Source: Nonomuraea pusilla
GTDB taxonomy: Bacteria; Actinomycetota; Actinomycetes; Streptosporangiales; Streptosporangiaceae
Direction: 5' to 3'
DNA: 64,000 nt
NCBI RefSeq assembly: GCF_900109355.1
Contig: NZ_FOBF01000032.1
Location: 1 to 64,000 of the forward strand
In this document: positions 52,589 through 61,521 of the stretch, piece by piece
How positions within the stretch are numbered: the first letter of the stretch is position 1
Layout of the letters: every line of letters begins with the position of its first letter
Position numbers and translations under genes: made by a program
Notes under the pieces: generated by a model
What the model was told of the DNA's origin: nothing
Database searches by the model: none
The model's input: only the letters and a program-made list of their open reading frames with translations

Positions 52589-53723
52589 ATGCTGAGATCT
52601 TTGCCCGTGGCGGCCAGGACGCTGGTGTGGGTGCGCATCCTCAACGCTCTCGGCGCCTACGCCCTGTCGTTCCTGGCGGTGCTGACCGGGCCTGAACTGG
52701 CCGCGGTGGCGCTGGCTCTGTTCGGGGTCACGGCGCTGATCTCGCGGTGGGCGGGGGCGTTCCTGCTCGATCGGTTCTCGCCGCGCACGGTGCTGGCCGC
52801 CGGGTTGGTGGCGACCGGCCTGTCGCTGGCCGGGCTCGCGCTGGCGCACGGCCAGGTGCAGGTGCTGGCGGCGATCGCGGTGGTGGGACTGGCCTTCGAG
52901 GTGTACGAGCCGGCGTCGCAGGAGTTGCTGGCCCGGGCGAGTACGGGAGAGCCGGCGGCATCACGCGTACGCGGTGATGGGAGTGGCGCTGTCGGCGGCC
53001 GGGGCGGCTGCGGGGCTGCTGGCGGCGGTGCTGCTGCCGCTGGGAGTGCGCTGGCTGGTGGCCGCCGACGCGCTCACCTGCCTGGTGGCGGCGGCCGTCG
53101 CGGTGACCTTCCTGCCCCGTGAGCTCGGCGGAGGCGGCGGCCGCAGACAGCGTGCGGGAGCAGGTGGGCGGTGGCGGCCACCTGCGGCGCTGATGCGACT
53201 GACCGTGGCGGGCACCGCGTTCGCGGTCGGCTCCCTGGCCGTGATGATGTACCTGCCGCTGGCGCTGCTGGAGCGGGGCGCGCCGGCGTGGCTGCCGGGC
53301 CTGGCGCTCGCGGGCGCGGCCGTGCTGGCGCCGGTGGCCCTGTGGCCGTCCCGGCGGCTGCTGGCCGGGCGCTCGCATGCGGTGATCCTCGGCGTCGGCA
53401 CGGTGCTGCTGGGGGTGCTCGCGCTGATCATGGCGGTCACGGCCAGTCCAGCCGTGACGATCGGCGCTTACCTGGCCTGCACGGTACTGAACACTGTGCT
53501 GCTGGGCCGCTGGCAGTCCGCCGTGGCCGACGCCGCGCCCGAAGCCGATCGACCACGCTGGTTCGCCTTCCAAGGATCTTCATGGGGCGTGGCGCAACCG
53601 GCCGTGCCGCCGCTGGCCGCGCTGGCCGGCACCGCGGCCGGCGCCGTGGGGGCGGGCGCCTTCCTGGCGGCCGGCGTGGCTTTCCTGATGGTGCCCTTCA
53701 TGCTGCGCCGCATCGCTGCCTGA
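52589..53723 (+). pseudogene. MFS transporter gene with a frameshift
   Basis: The first part (52589 to about 52960) encodes helices 1-4, ending AFEVYEPASQELLARASTGE. The homologous continuation AYAVMGVALSAAGAAAGLLA and the remaining helices lie in another frame (to 53723). Joining them needs a one-base shift near 52945-52965. Together they make a protein of about 377 aa of the MFS type. Either a pseudogene or a sequencing error. No programmed-slip sequence is obvious. Confidence 0.75.
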
Positions 53724-53893
53724 CCTCGATCAGGACCGGCGGCGCGCTCCGGGGTCTCGCCCCTATCCGGACCGGGAAGATCGCCGCGCGCGGCAGCCTC
53801 GGCCCGCTGCTGACCGTCCAGCCGTACCAGCCTGTCTACGAGGGCGACCGGCCCAGCACGGCGGAGCGGGCGCGCACGGCAGGACGGGAGGCC

Positions 53894-54132
53894 ATGCATC
53901 AGTCGTGGGCCGACGCCCAGCGGGAGGTGGAGGAATGGTTCGACGCGCGCGCATCGACGAGGCCGCCGCGCGCCGGATCTTTGGCATCCTCACCTGGTTC
54001 TCCCGGACAAGGGAGGCCTACGACCGGGAACGCGACTTCATGATCGGCCAGGGCATCCCCGCCTCGTTCCTTCCCGATCCCGAGCCGGGTCGTTTCGTCT
54101 CCTCGGCCTCCTCCTCCCGAGCGTGTCCCTAG
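53894..54132 (+). pseudogene. Small hypothetical gene(s) in two overlapping frames
   Basis: One frame reads MHQSWADAQREVEEWFDAR. A second, starting at ATG 53935 after GGAGG, reads RIDEAAARRIFGILTWFSRT then REAYDRERDFMIGQGIPASF and ends at 54132. They may be two tiny overlapping genes or one gene with a frameshift. No family is recognised. The 150 bp before it (53740-53890) look coding in the first frame (PYQPVYEGDRPSTAERART) but have no clear start. Confidence 0.35.
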
Positions 54133-54189
54133 CCCCCACAACTAAGCTGATCTGCGCAGGTCAACCGGTTTCCGAGAAGATCGTGTTCT

Positions 54190-54318
54190 CGGGAGCGGAG
54201 ACGGTCACGACTTTTGAGAACACGCGCAGCTGAGAGGCAAAACCCCAGCTCGGCACCTCTGTGAACAGGGCTATGTCGCCAGTTGGCGGCTGGGGCCACC
54301 TCCGGGAGAAGGACGCCG
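54190..54318 (+). repeat. 129-bp inverted repeat, left copy
   Basis: This segment is the reverse complement of a split copy at 58366-58458 plus 56304-56343, with four mismatches in 129 bp. It contains the start of a short open frame (ATG 54273, MSPVGGWGHLREKDAG...) that stops after 21 codons. A 9-bp CGTGTTCTC/GAGAACACG inverted repeat sits across its left boundary (54182-54190 and 54216-54224). Confidence 0.9.
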
Positions 54319-54400
54319 GACACCCAGGTCTCGAGTGACCCGCTGGTAGTCGTCCAGAACGGCGATCTTCATTCGGACATCATGCGACTACGATCACCGG

Positions 54401-56182
54401 GTGACGTTCGCGGGGAATTGGGATCATCTGGAACCGGCTACCAAGGAGGCCTACCGGCGCTTCGACGCCCTCACGGAGCAGGGCCTCGACCCCGGCCCTG
54501 GCACCGACTGGCGCCTCTACGGCACCTACGCTCACACCAAGCTCTGGCTCGGCCCGCAGGGCGGCCACGACTACGACGAGCGCGTCCTGCGCCTGGTCCG
54601 CACCGTGGCCGGGCGCGCCATCGACTGGACGCCCGACGACGCCTGGAACCTGGCCGAACGCGCCGGCTACTGGGCCCGTCAGGGCCATACCCGCCACGAG
54701 GAGCTCTATCGGATTCCGCTGTCGGCCGCCCACCTGCTCCATCCGCAACAGCGCCGCGACCTGTTCGGCCACCTGACGGACCTCGGAGAGCTCCAGCCGC
54801 TCCTGGAGAGCCTGCTCACCGAGGAGGGCCCAGCCGGTGCGGTCAGAAACGTGATCGGGGAGGCCGACCCCTTCGCCACGATGCTGGCCGAGGAGTACGG
54901 CCTCCGCCTGGCCGGAATGCTGCCGCTGCTGCGTCACTGGGCCACCGCCGACACGCCGGCCCCAGGCGACGGCTGGTTGCCGGTCGTCTGCGACCTGCTC
55001 ACTTCTGAGGCCATCGCCCTGGTCCACGAGCTGGTCATCCGCCTGGCCGCCTACCGGGGCGGCCCGTTCGTCTGCCACCACGCCGACATCAGCTGGAGCG
55101 AGGACCGCTTCCTGAAGGGCCGGACCGTCTCGGTGGTGCGCGGCCTGATCTGGACCTGCGAGGTCATCGACGAACCTTGGGTCCCGTCGCTGCTCGCCGA
55201 CGCCGCCGTCACCTGCGGCACCGGCCACGATGGCCCCGGCTCCACCTGCCGCAGCGAGACCGTCGCCAACGGGGCCGTCGGCGTGCTGGCCCGCCGGGGC
55301 GGACCCGAGACAGTCGCCCCGCTGGCGCTCATTCAGGCGCGGGTGCGGGCGGCGTCCGTACAGGAGAATGTCACTCGCGCGCTCGATGCGCTCGCCGACG
55401 CGGCCGCGCTGACCCGCGACCAGTTCCTCGACCGCACTCTGCCCGCCGCCGCCACGCCCAGAGAGGTCGAGCAGGCGCGCACGGCCGCGCGCTACCGCCT
55501 GGAACAGGCGCTCATCCACCAGCGCGAATGGACCTGGCGTGAGGTCGGCGAGCACCTCCTCGACCACCCCGTCACTGGCCCTGACGCACGCACCCTGGTG
55601 TGGCGGATCCCCGGCGGCCCCTCAGGCCTGCCAGTCAGAACCGTCGACGGCTGGGAACTGGCCGGGCGCCGCCCCGAGGGCCCTGTCGCCTTGTGGCACC
55701 CGGCCGACGCAAGCGCCGAGGAGGTGGGCGCGTGGCGCGAGAGGGGTCTGGCGCAGCCGTTCGAACAAGTCCTCCGCGAGGTGTACGTGGAAGAGCCGGA
55801 CCGCGTCGCCGGTCACGTCGTGCGCTACGACCTGGCCCGGACGGAGCTGATCCGGCACGGCTGGACCGGCGTGTCGATCGGCTACTGGGAGCACGACTGT
55901 CACGAGGGGCAGGGCGAGGTGGTGCGCGACCTTGCGGGCTGGCAGGCCCGCTGGCTCCTGCGCGTCGTCGAGGGCATGTCCGACGAGGGCTGGGACCTGG
56001 ACGCGCTGTGCGCGACCAACCCGATGACCTTCCACCGCGACGGCCAGGAGGTGCCGGCGGCGTCGGTGCCGCCGCTGGTGCGGTCGGAGATCCTCAGAGA
56101 GGCCGACCTCACAGTCGCCGCCGCTTCGGCCGGCCCAGACGCCCAGCACCTGGTCGACCACTACGACGGATATTGGCACTAG
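54401..56182 (+). CDS. DUF4132-domain protein
   Basis: A 593-aa protein, probably cytoplasmic, of a MolR-related family of unknown function. The DUF4132-like part is toward the C-terminus: GPVALWHPADASAEEVGAWR, LAQPFEQVLREVYVEEPDRV, then RYDLARTELIRHGW. The N-terminal two-thirds look like helical repeats. Full DUF4132 proteins are often longer, with a WGR domain, which I do not see. The GTG start lies 7 nt after a TACGAT -10-like sequence, so the mRNA may be leaderless. It lies between the two copies of a 129-bp inverted repeat. Confidence 0.75.
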   Translation: MTFAGNWDHLEPATKEAYRRFDALTEQGLDPGPGTDWRLYGTYAHTKLWLGPQGGHDYDERVLRLVRTVAGRAIDWTPDDAWNLAERAGYWARQGHTRHEELYRIPLSAAHLLHPQQRRDLFGHLTDLGELQPLLESLLTEEGPAGAVRNVIGEADPFATMLAEEYGLRLAGMLPLLRHWATADTPAPGDGWLPVVCDLLTSEAIALVHELVIRLAAYRGGPFVCHHADISWSEDRFLKGRTVSVVRGLIWTCEVIDEPWVPSLLADAAVTCGTGHDGPGSTCRSETVANGAVGVLARRGGPETVAPLALIQARVRAASVQENVTRALDALADAAALTRDQFLDRTLPAAATPREVEQARTAARYRLEQALIHQREWTWREVGEHLLDHPVTGPDARTLVWRIPGGPSGLPVRTVDGWELAGRRPEGPVALWHPADASAEEVGAWRERGLAQPFEQVLREVYVEEPDRVAGHVVRYDLARTELIRHGWTGVSIGYWEHDCHEGQGEVVRDLAGWQARWLLRVVEGMSDEGWDLDALCATNPMTFHRDGQEVPAASVPPLVRSEILREADLTVAAASAGPDAQHLVDHYDGYWH

Positions 56183-56343
56183 AAGTTATGCAGCACCGAC
56201 ACGACGATGCCCAGGATGACGGCCTCGTCGCCGTCGATGTCGCCGCGGGCGGGGTTGCGTGGTCTGGGGACGACGTCGCCGCCCCGTCGCCGGAACTCCT
56301 CGACGGCGTCCTTCTCCCCGAGGTGGCCCCAGCCGCCAACTAG
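56179..56343 (-). pseudogene. Short VGGWGHL-type gene interrupted by the IS701-family element
   Basis: Removing the IS and one CTAG copy restores a 56-codon frame. It starts at ATG 58375-58373 (ATG TCG CTA) on the far side of the IS and continues here as VGGWGHLGEKDAVEEFRRRG, then DGDEAVILGIVVSVLHNF, ending in TAG at 56179. The insertion is 8 bases after the start codon. The left repeat copy at 54273 has the same beginning but a different end. The function is unknown. Confidence 0.6.
56304..56343 (-). repeat. 129-bp inverted repeat, right copy, distal part
   Basis: This 40-bp piece matches the end of the left copy (54279-54318) in reverse complement. The other 93 bp lie beyond the IS701 insertion at 58366-58458. 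Confidence 0.88.
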
Positions 56344-56482
56344 TACTCCAGCCGTAGATCGTGATCTTGCCGCTGGGGGTCGGCGTGGAGGCGACCAGAG
56401 TCGCTGGCGGTCACACCATCGACCTGCACTGAGGGCCCGAACCGTTCGCCGACTGTCGGAGCGCACTGTCAGACTTCTCGGC

Positions 56483-56923
56483 GTGGGCATCTACTACGAT
56501 TACTTCAGCGCACCCGACGATCAAGCAGCGGCATCAGCCTTTGCGGAGGGACCTGATGACGCCGGTTTCGACACGGTCTGCGTCAAGACGATCGACCCCG
56601 CTGTCCTGCTCGGGCAGGCGGTTGCGCTGCTGATTTGTGAGCCTGTGTCACGGGTTACCGGACATCCCCGGTTCGTTCATCTGGTGACGAGCTCGGAGGC
56701 AGAGAGCACCTGGATCGTTACTCTGCCCGACGAGGTGCGCGATGCCATGGCGGACGCACCCTGCGAGCGACTGGCCGAGATCTCTATACCGTGGTCGCAA
56801 GCGGAGGAGTTCTACGGCTGTGCCGATCCCGGCGATCTTGCGGACTTCCTCAACGAGCTTGCGGCACTGGCTCGGCGGGCTCGGTCACACGACCACGGAC
56901 TCTACTGCCACATGGTGCTCTAA
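56483..56923 (+). CDS. Passenger gene: uncharacterised YYDYFSA-type protein
   Basis: A 146-aa soluble protein read from GTG 56483: VGIYYDYFSAPDDQAAASAF, then CVKTIDPAVLLGQAVALLIC, PWSQAEEFYGCADPGDLADF and LNELAALARRAR. I recall similar small proteins as free-standing actinomycete genes of unknown function; this is memory only. It lies wholly inside the IS, in the same direction as the transposase, about 95 bp upstream. It could be cargo picked up by the element or an accessory gene of it. Confidence 0.7.
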   Translation: MGIYYDYFSAPDDQAAASAFAEGPDDAGFDTVCVKTIDPAVLLGQAVALLICEPVSRVTGHPRFVHLVTSSEAESTWIVTLPDEVRDAMADAPCERLAEISIPWSQAEEFYGCADPGDLADFLNELAALARRARSHDHGLYCHMVL

Positions 56924-57018
56924 CCGCGCTGTTCCCCGGTCGGCCGACGCTCGCAGTGCCCAGTAGCCATCCCTCGATCGGAGGCTGAGGCCGCGGCCAC
57001 CGTTGACCATCGGGTGTT

Positions 57019-58341
57019 GTGTGGACAAACGAAGATCAGGCAGTGGCCGTGGGGCACAGCGTAGTACCTGCCCGGTGGCGGTCGATGTTCGACCAGCTGA
57101 TGGGCCGCATTGCAGGCCGGTTCGTGCGGGTCGAACCGCGCCGCCGGGCAACGGCGTTGGTACTCGGCCTGCTGGCAGACCTGCCGAAGAAGAACTGCTG
57201 GACCCTGGCCGAGCACGCGGGCGACGCCAGCCCGGACGGCATGCAGCACCTGCTGCACCGCGCGAAGTGGGACGCCGACGCGGTCCGCGATGACATACGC
57301 GCCTACGTGATCGAGCACCTGCGCGACGACGAGGCGGTGCTCGTGGTCGACGAGACCGGCGACCTGAAGAAGGGCACCACGACAGTCGGCGTCCAGCGCC
57401 AGTACACCGGCACCGCAGGCCGCATCGAGAACTCCCAGGCCGCCGTTTACCTGGTCTACTCTGCCGCGCGCGGCCATGCCGCGATCGACCGCGCGCTGTA
57501 CGTACCACGCTCGTGGACCGACGACCCCGACCGCTGCAAGGCAGCCGGTGTCCCGGACGGCCTCGCCTTCGCGACCAAGCCCCAGCCCGCCGCCAAGATG
57601 GTCACCCGTGCCCTAGACGCGGGCACGCCAGCCCGGTGGGTCGCGGGCGACGAGGTCTACGGCGACAACCCACACCTGCGGGCCGCGCTGGAAGACCGCC
57701 CCATCGGCTACGTGCTGGCCGTCTCCAGCACCCACCAAGTCACCACGCGTGCAGGCAAGTTCCAGGCGAAGACACTGGTCGCACGGATCCCCAAGCGGGC
57801 CTGGCAGCGGCTGTCGGCCGGAACGGAAGCGAAAGGCGAGCGATACTACGACTGGGCCCATCTCGACATCACCAGCCCGACCGGACGGCCCGGCCACTGG
57901 TCGCTGCTGATTCGCCGCAACCGGCGAACCGGCGAACTCGCCTTCTACCGCTGCTTCTCACCCCGGCCGGTGCTAGTGTCCGAGCTCGTGCGGGTGGCCG
58001 GACGACGCTGGACGATCGAAGAGACCTTCCAGGCCGGCAAGGGACTGACCGGCCTGGACGAGCACCAGGTCCGCCGCTGGACCTCCTGGCATCGCTGGGT
58101 CACCCTCACCATGCTCGCCGCCGCGTTCCTCGCCGTCACCGCGGCCACCGAATGCCGCGACCACCCCGCACCCGACGAGCTGATCCCCCTGACCCGCAGC
58201 GAGATCCAGCACCTGTTCGCCGCACTGATCAGCCCAGCCCACGACCTGGCACACCGGCTCCGCTGGTCGCAGTGGCGACGCCGACACCAAGCCCGCGCCC
58301 GCAACTCGCACTACCGACGGCAAACAGCCACCCAGCCATGA
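57019..58341 (+). CDS. IS701-family transposase
   Basis: A 440-aa DDE transposase with the family hallmarks. The first Asp is in VLVVDETGDLKKGTTTVGVQ, the second in WVAGDEVYGDNPHLR, and the Glu in RWTIEETFQAGKGLTGLDEH. The listed start is GTG 57019; a GTG at 57043 is an alternative. It ends right at the right terminal repeat. It is intact, so the element may be mobile. Confidence 0.93.
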   Translation: MWTNEDQAVAVGHSVVPARWRSMFDQLMGRIAGRFVRVEPRRRATALVLGLLADLPKKNCWTLAEHAGDASPDGMQHLLHRAKWDADAVRDDIRAYVIEHLRDDEAVLVVDETGDLKKGTTTVGVQRQYTGTAGRIENSQAAVYLVYSAARGHAAIDRALYVPRSWTDDPDRCKAAGVPDGLAFATKPQPAAKMVTRALDAGTPARWVAGDEVYGDNPHLRAALEDRPIGYVLAVSSTHQVTTRAGKFQAKTLVARIPKRAWQRLSAGTEAKGERYYDWAHLDITSPTGRPGHWSLLIRRNRRTGELAFYRCFSPRPVLVSELVRVAGRRWTIEETFQAGKGLTGLDEHQVRRWTSWHRWVTLTMLAAAFLAVTAATECRDHPAPDELIPLTRSEIQHLFAALISPAHDLAHRLRWSQWRRRHQARARNSHYRRQTATQP

Positions 58342-58365
58342 AGATCACGATCTACGGTTGGAGTA

Positions 58366-58458
58366 CTAGCGACATAGCCGTGTTCACAGAGGTGCCGAGC
58401 TGGGGTTTTGCCTCTCAGCTGTGCGTGTTCTCAAAAGTCGTGACCGTCTCCGCTCCCG
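58366..58458 (-). repeat. 129-bp inverted repeat, right copy, proximal part
   Basis: Reverse complement of 54190-54282 with three mismatches. It carries the upstream region and first codons of the interrupted short gene (ATG at 58375). The homology stops where the IS256 remnant begins, near 58460. Confidence 0.9.
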
Positions 58459-58516
58459 GGTCGCGTCCACGGACGTGGTGTATGAGTCGATCTTCGCGTG
58501 ATCCTGTTTCTGCAGG

Positions 58517-59165
58517 TTAAGCGGTGAGTGTCTGTGGGATCTGGTTCTGGGCGGGTGTGTCGCCTGGGATCACCCGCATCCGGGCTTTGGCCAGCACGTC
58601 CAGGCCCATGTAGCGGCGGGCTTCGGCCCATTCGTCGGTCTGCTCGGCCAAAACGGCACCGACCAGGCGGACGATCGCGGCCCGGTCGGGGAAGATGCCG
58701 ACCACGTCGGTGCGGCGGCGGATCTCCTTGTTCAGCCCCTCCTGTGGATTGTTGGACCAGATCTGTTTCCAGACCTCGCGGGGGAAGACGGCGAAGGCCA
58801 GCAGGTCCTCGCGGGCGCCGTCCAGATGCTCGCAAGCGGCCGGATACTTGGCCTCCAACGCGTCGATCACCCAGGCGTGCTGGGTGCGGACCTGCTCGCT
58901 GGTGGGCTGGTCGAAGATGGTGCGCACCAGCGTGGCCACCCACGGCTGCGCCGATTTCGGAACGGTGGTGAGCAGGTTGCGCAGGTAGTGGGTGCGGCAG
59001 CGCTCACGCACCTTCTGCGTCAACGCATCCAGCCAGACGAACGTGTAGGGGCCGGCATCCAACGTCCGGGTACGGAAGGCCTCGACCTGCTCATCCAGAG
59101 TCTTGGCCATCTGAGACACCTGGCTCTTGGAGATGTGTTTGATGCGGAGCTGCTCGACCAGCCGC
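58517..59165 (-). pseudogene. IS256-family transposase with internal deletion and lost N-terminus
   Basis: The readable part begins near 59165 with QLRIKHISKSQVSQMAKTLD and DAGPYTFVWLDALTQKVRE, which holds the first catalytic Asp. It then jumps in frame to RCRTHYLRNLLTTVPKSAQP, losing about 80 residues with the second Asp. The end is complete, including QIWSNNPQEGLNKEIRRRTD with the final Glu, and a stop at 58517. The frame extends beyond 59165 but that sequence is not transposase. It is inactive. About 55 bp of terminal sequence follow to 58462. Confidence 0.85.
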
Positions 59166-59479
59166 GGCTGCGGGCATGGCTGCACGAGGGGATGCCGAAG
59201 CCCGGCCAGCCCACCCCGCCCTCGTCCGGGGACGGGGTGCCGGAATGGCCAGGTCGGCTGCTCGCCTACCAGCCGGGCCAGGCGATGATGCGTGGCCACG
59301 ATGTGACGGTGTGGCAGCGGCAGATGTACGCCCGCGGCTGGCGTATCGACGTGGACGGCGTGTACGAGCCGCGCTCCGCCGAGGTGGCACGCCTGTTCCA
59401 GAAGGAGAAGGGGCTACCTGCGGACGGCGTGGTAGGCAGGCAGACGTCGGAGGCGGCATGGGCCGCGCCCGTCACGTAG
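59160..59479 (+). pseudogene. Peptidoglycan-binding protein, C-terminal fragment
   Basis: About 105 codons ending at TAG 59479 read WPGRLLAYQPGQAMMRGHDV, then TVWQRQMYARGWRIDVDGVY and EVARLFQKEKGLPADGVVGR. This is a PG_binding_1 domain of the kind at the end of lysozymes and amidases. The catalytic part is missing because the IS256 remnant abuts at about 59160. Confidence 0.75.
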
Positions 59480-59523
59480 CCGAGAGGCCGCGGTCGTGGC
59501 TGCTGTCGGGTCTGAGACGGGCT

Positions 59524-59557
59524 CGCGCTGGCCGTAGGCATGGTGGCGGCCAGCGCG
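59524..59557. terminator. Hairpin terminator
   Basis: CGCGCTGGCCG (59524-59534) and CGGCCAGCGCG (59547-59557) are perfect 11-bp inverted arms with a 12-nt loop. They lie between the PG-binding fragment and the convergent lipoprotein gene. Confidence 0.65.
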
Positions 59558-59628
59558 ATGGCGCCTCTCCTGCTTACCGATCAGGACATTAGCTATCGGC
59601 CGGACATAGCCCACCCGAATTTCGCCAC

Positions 59629-60372
59629 CTACTCCTTGAACCCTTGTGCTTTAAGGTGGTCTACCAGGCTCTGAATGTCTCGGTATTTGAGCCAGCCAGC
59701 CCCGCCAACGTTGAGCTTTTCGAGTCCGCCGACGAGTGAGGTGGCGCCGCTGGTGGCGCCCTGCTTGGCTAGCTGCGGGTCCTCAAGTATCAGTCCTTGC
59801 GGCGGGAGGAGCATGAGCTGGGCGTTCGCTGGCAGCGGGGCACCCGGATTGGCCATGGGAAGTTCCTGAACCGGCCTCTCGATGGGGAAGACGAGCACTT
59901 TGGTGCCGACCGGTAGGGCCTTTTCGAAGTCCTCGACAGACTTTTCAGGCTTCCACTGCTTCGCGGGAACGTTGGGCTGGCTGAGAACCGCGCCTTGGGA
60001 AAGTTCGATGAAGACAAGGTTGTCAGGGATCGACTGTCGGCCCTTGACCCCCTTGAGCGGTTCTGTCACTCGCACCCGCATGACGACACGGTAGTCGAGT
60101 GGGCCAGCAGTGCTGTCGAGGATGGGGCCTTGCTGCCAGCCATCGATCACGCCGGCGGCGACGATTGGCTTGGCTGTGGCGAGCTGTTCTGGCGTCTCGT
60201 AAATGGGAAAGTCGCGCTCTGCGGTCCGGAGCACGGAGATGTCGAGGCCTCCCTTGCCTTCTGCGTAGGCGAGGGGCTGTGTGGGGTTGACCTGCGCGCC
60301 GTGACTGGAGCTGCACGCGGATAGGGCCGTGACCGCAGCGAGAGCGAGAGCGAGGATGAAGGGTTTCCTCAT
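59629..60372 (-). CDS. Putative lipoprotein of unknown function
   Basis: A 247-aa secreted lipoprotein with a signal peptide and lipobox ALSAC (Cys about residue 20). The mature part has beta-rich segments such as DYRVVMRVRVTEPLKGVKG, VGTKVLVFPIERPVQELP and AQLMLLPPQGLILEDPQLAK. I do not recognise the family. It lies just downstream of the secreted metalloprotease gene on the same strand (22-bp gap), so the two are probably co-transcribed. Base composition is slightly lower in GC than most of the window, as for its neighbour, hinting at transfer. Confidence 0.8.
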   Translation of the reverse strand: MRKPFILALALAAVTALSACSSSHGAQVNPTQPLAYAEGKGGLDISVLRTAERDFPIYETPEQLATAKPIVAAGVIDGWQQGPILDSTAGPLDYRVVMRVRVTEPLKGVKGRQSIPDNLVFIELSQGAVLSQPNVPAKQWKPEKSVEDFEKALPVGTKVLVFPIERPVQELPMANPGAPLPANAQLMLLPPQGLILEDPQLAKQGATSGATSLVGGLEKLNVGGAGWLKYRDIQSLVDHLKAQGFKE

Positions 60373-60394
60373 GGGTCCTCCTTTCTTGGAGCGG

Positions 60395-61036
60395 TCAGGC
60401 CCAGTGCGGGTTGATGTGGCCGATGTGGTGAGGGTTGTAGGTGTGCGTCCATGTCCCGGTCACGTCGCCGATTCTCGTGACGTCCCCGCTCGCCATGCAG
60501 TCCTGTGGCTGGCCGAAGGCGCCTGGTGGCTCCGGAGGTGACAGTAGTGGGCCATAGTGGTTGAGGCCAGTCGTGTGCCCGAGTTCGTGGCAGACGGTCT
60601 TGATGTACTGCTGATGGGCGTTGCTGCTGGTCTTTATCATGCTGCTGTTGATCCGGGTGTGATTTTGGTCACAAACGTTTGGATTGGATGCCGTTCTGAC
60701 CTTGCATTCGACTTCGCCGTAAGCATCCGTGACCCATACTTCGAACCACGCAACGTCGGTGGCCGGCGTTCCGTCTGTTTCGGAGTTGGTGGTTTCACAG
60801 GGTGAGTGAAACGGCACTCCCGGTATGTTTGTTGCGGAGTCGAGATAATTCATCGCACCAGGAATGTAGGACTTAAGTCCCGTGGTTACGGACGAGGTGT
60901 AGCAGTAACTGTGCGTGCTCTTGTCTGGCGGAATGCCGTCGAAGGGCCAGAGGTCCGCAACTGCAGGGGTTGCCGTCGTCGCGACGATGAGTCCGGCGAG
61001 GACTGCCGCTGAGGCGACCTTTATTCCATGGCGCAT
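60395..61036 (-). CDS. Secreted zinc metalloprotease (HExxHxxGxxH)
   Basis: A 213-aa exported zincin. The signal peptide MRHGIKVASAAVLAGLIVAT...AVA ends near residue 27. The zinc site HELGHTTGLNH places His150, Glu151, His154 and His160, the metzincin-type motif. A downstream Met (QDCMASGDV) is a candidate Met-turn. Five or more Cys in the mature part may form disulfides. I chose the ATG at 61036, with AAAGGG 7 nt upstream. Followed by the lipoprotein gene. The target protein is unknown. Its small size resembles snapalysin-like actinomycete proteases, though the fold cannot be confirmed. Confidence 0.8.
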   Translation of the reverse strand: MRHGIKVASAAVLAGLIVATTATPAVADLWPFDGIPPDKSTHSYCYTSSVTTGLKSYIPGAMNYLDSATNIPGVPFHSPCETTNSETDGTPATDVAWFEVWVTDAYGEVECKVRTASNPNVCDQNHTRINSSMIKTSSNAHQQYIKTVCHELGHTTGLNHYGPLLSPPEPPGAFGQPQDCMASGDVTRIGDVTGTWTHTYNPHHIGHINPHWA

Positions 61037-61521
61037 CCATGAACCCTTTCGGTGGGTGGTGGTGGAGGCTCGACTGCAAGACTTGATCTTGCCGATCAGG
61101 CTTTCATGAATCAAGTATTGACTTACGAAAGAAACTGCTATGTCAAGTTCTGTAATCTGATGACTGCAGTCCGACATCGAGCTGGAGGTTTTCCAGCCGG
61201 AGGGCAGGTGAAAGTGAGCGTATTTCGCGGCATCTGTATGCGGCACCGTTGATGCAGTCGTCAAGGTTCTCTCTAGCCAGGGCGCGACCCTGAGCAAGCC
61301 AGAAGCGGGACTGGCCTCCACGGGCGAATATGCGGAGATGTTGGCCGGCGGCTACGGCGCCACACGAGGAGACGCTCGCTCTCCCCTCGAGGTGCGGGTG
61401 CGGACGGGCACTAAGGGACGCACACATCCCCGCTGTTCGCGACTAGCGAGAGAGGGGCGAGACGATGCCGCCGCCCATCGACATCCGCGGCCAGAACACA
61501 ACTTGACGCTACGCTCCCCAG
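61037..61521. other. Intergenic region with relatively AT-rich promoter zone
   Basis: About 485 bp without a convincing gene. At 61110-61160 it is unusually AT-rich and carries a TTGACA on the minus strand (toward the metalloprotease) and a TTGACT on the plus strand, facing each other with overlapping TATGTC/TAAGTC candidates. The remainder to 61500 has only short open frames without coding character. A TACGCT at 61510-61515 just before the NUDIX ATG may drive a leaderless mRNA. Confidence 0.4.

Larger units (their letters stand above)
56344..58365 (+). mobile_element. IS701-family element with passenger gene
   Basis: The termini at 56344-56368 and 58341-58365 are 25-bp inverted repeats with one mismatch. 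A 4-bp CTAG target duplication flanks them (56340-56343 and 58366-58369), as usual for the family (YTAR). The length of 2022 bp exceeds a simple IS701 because of a 146-codon passenger gene ahead of the transposase. Confidence 0.92.

Noticed and set aside
58464..58485. Short palindrome CCACG-GA-CGTGG after the inverted repeat
   Set aside because: Probably part of the IS256 terminal region; too short to call alone.
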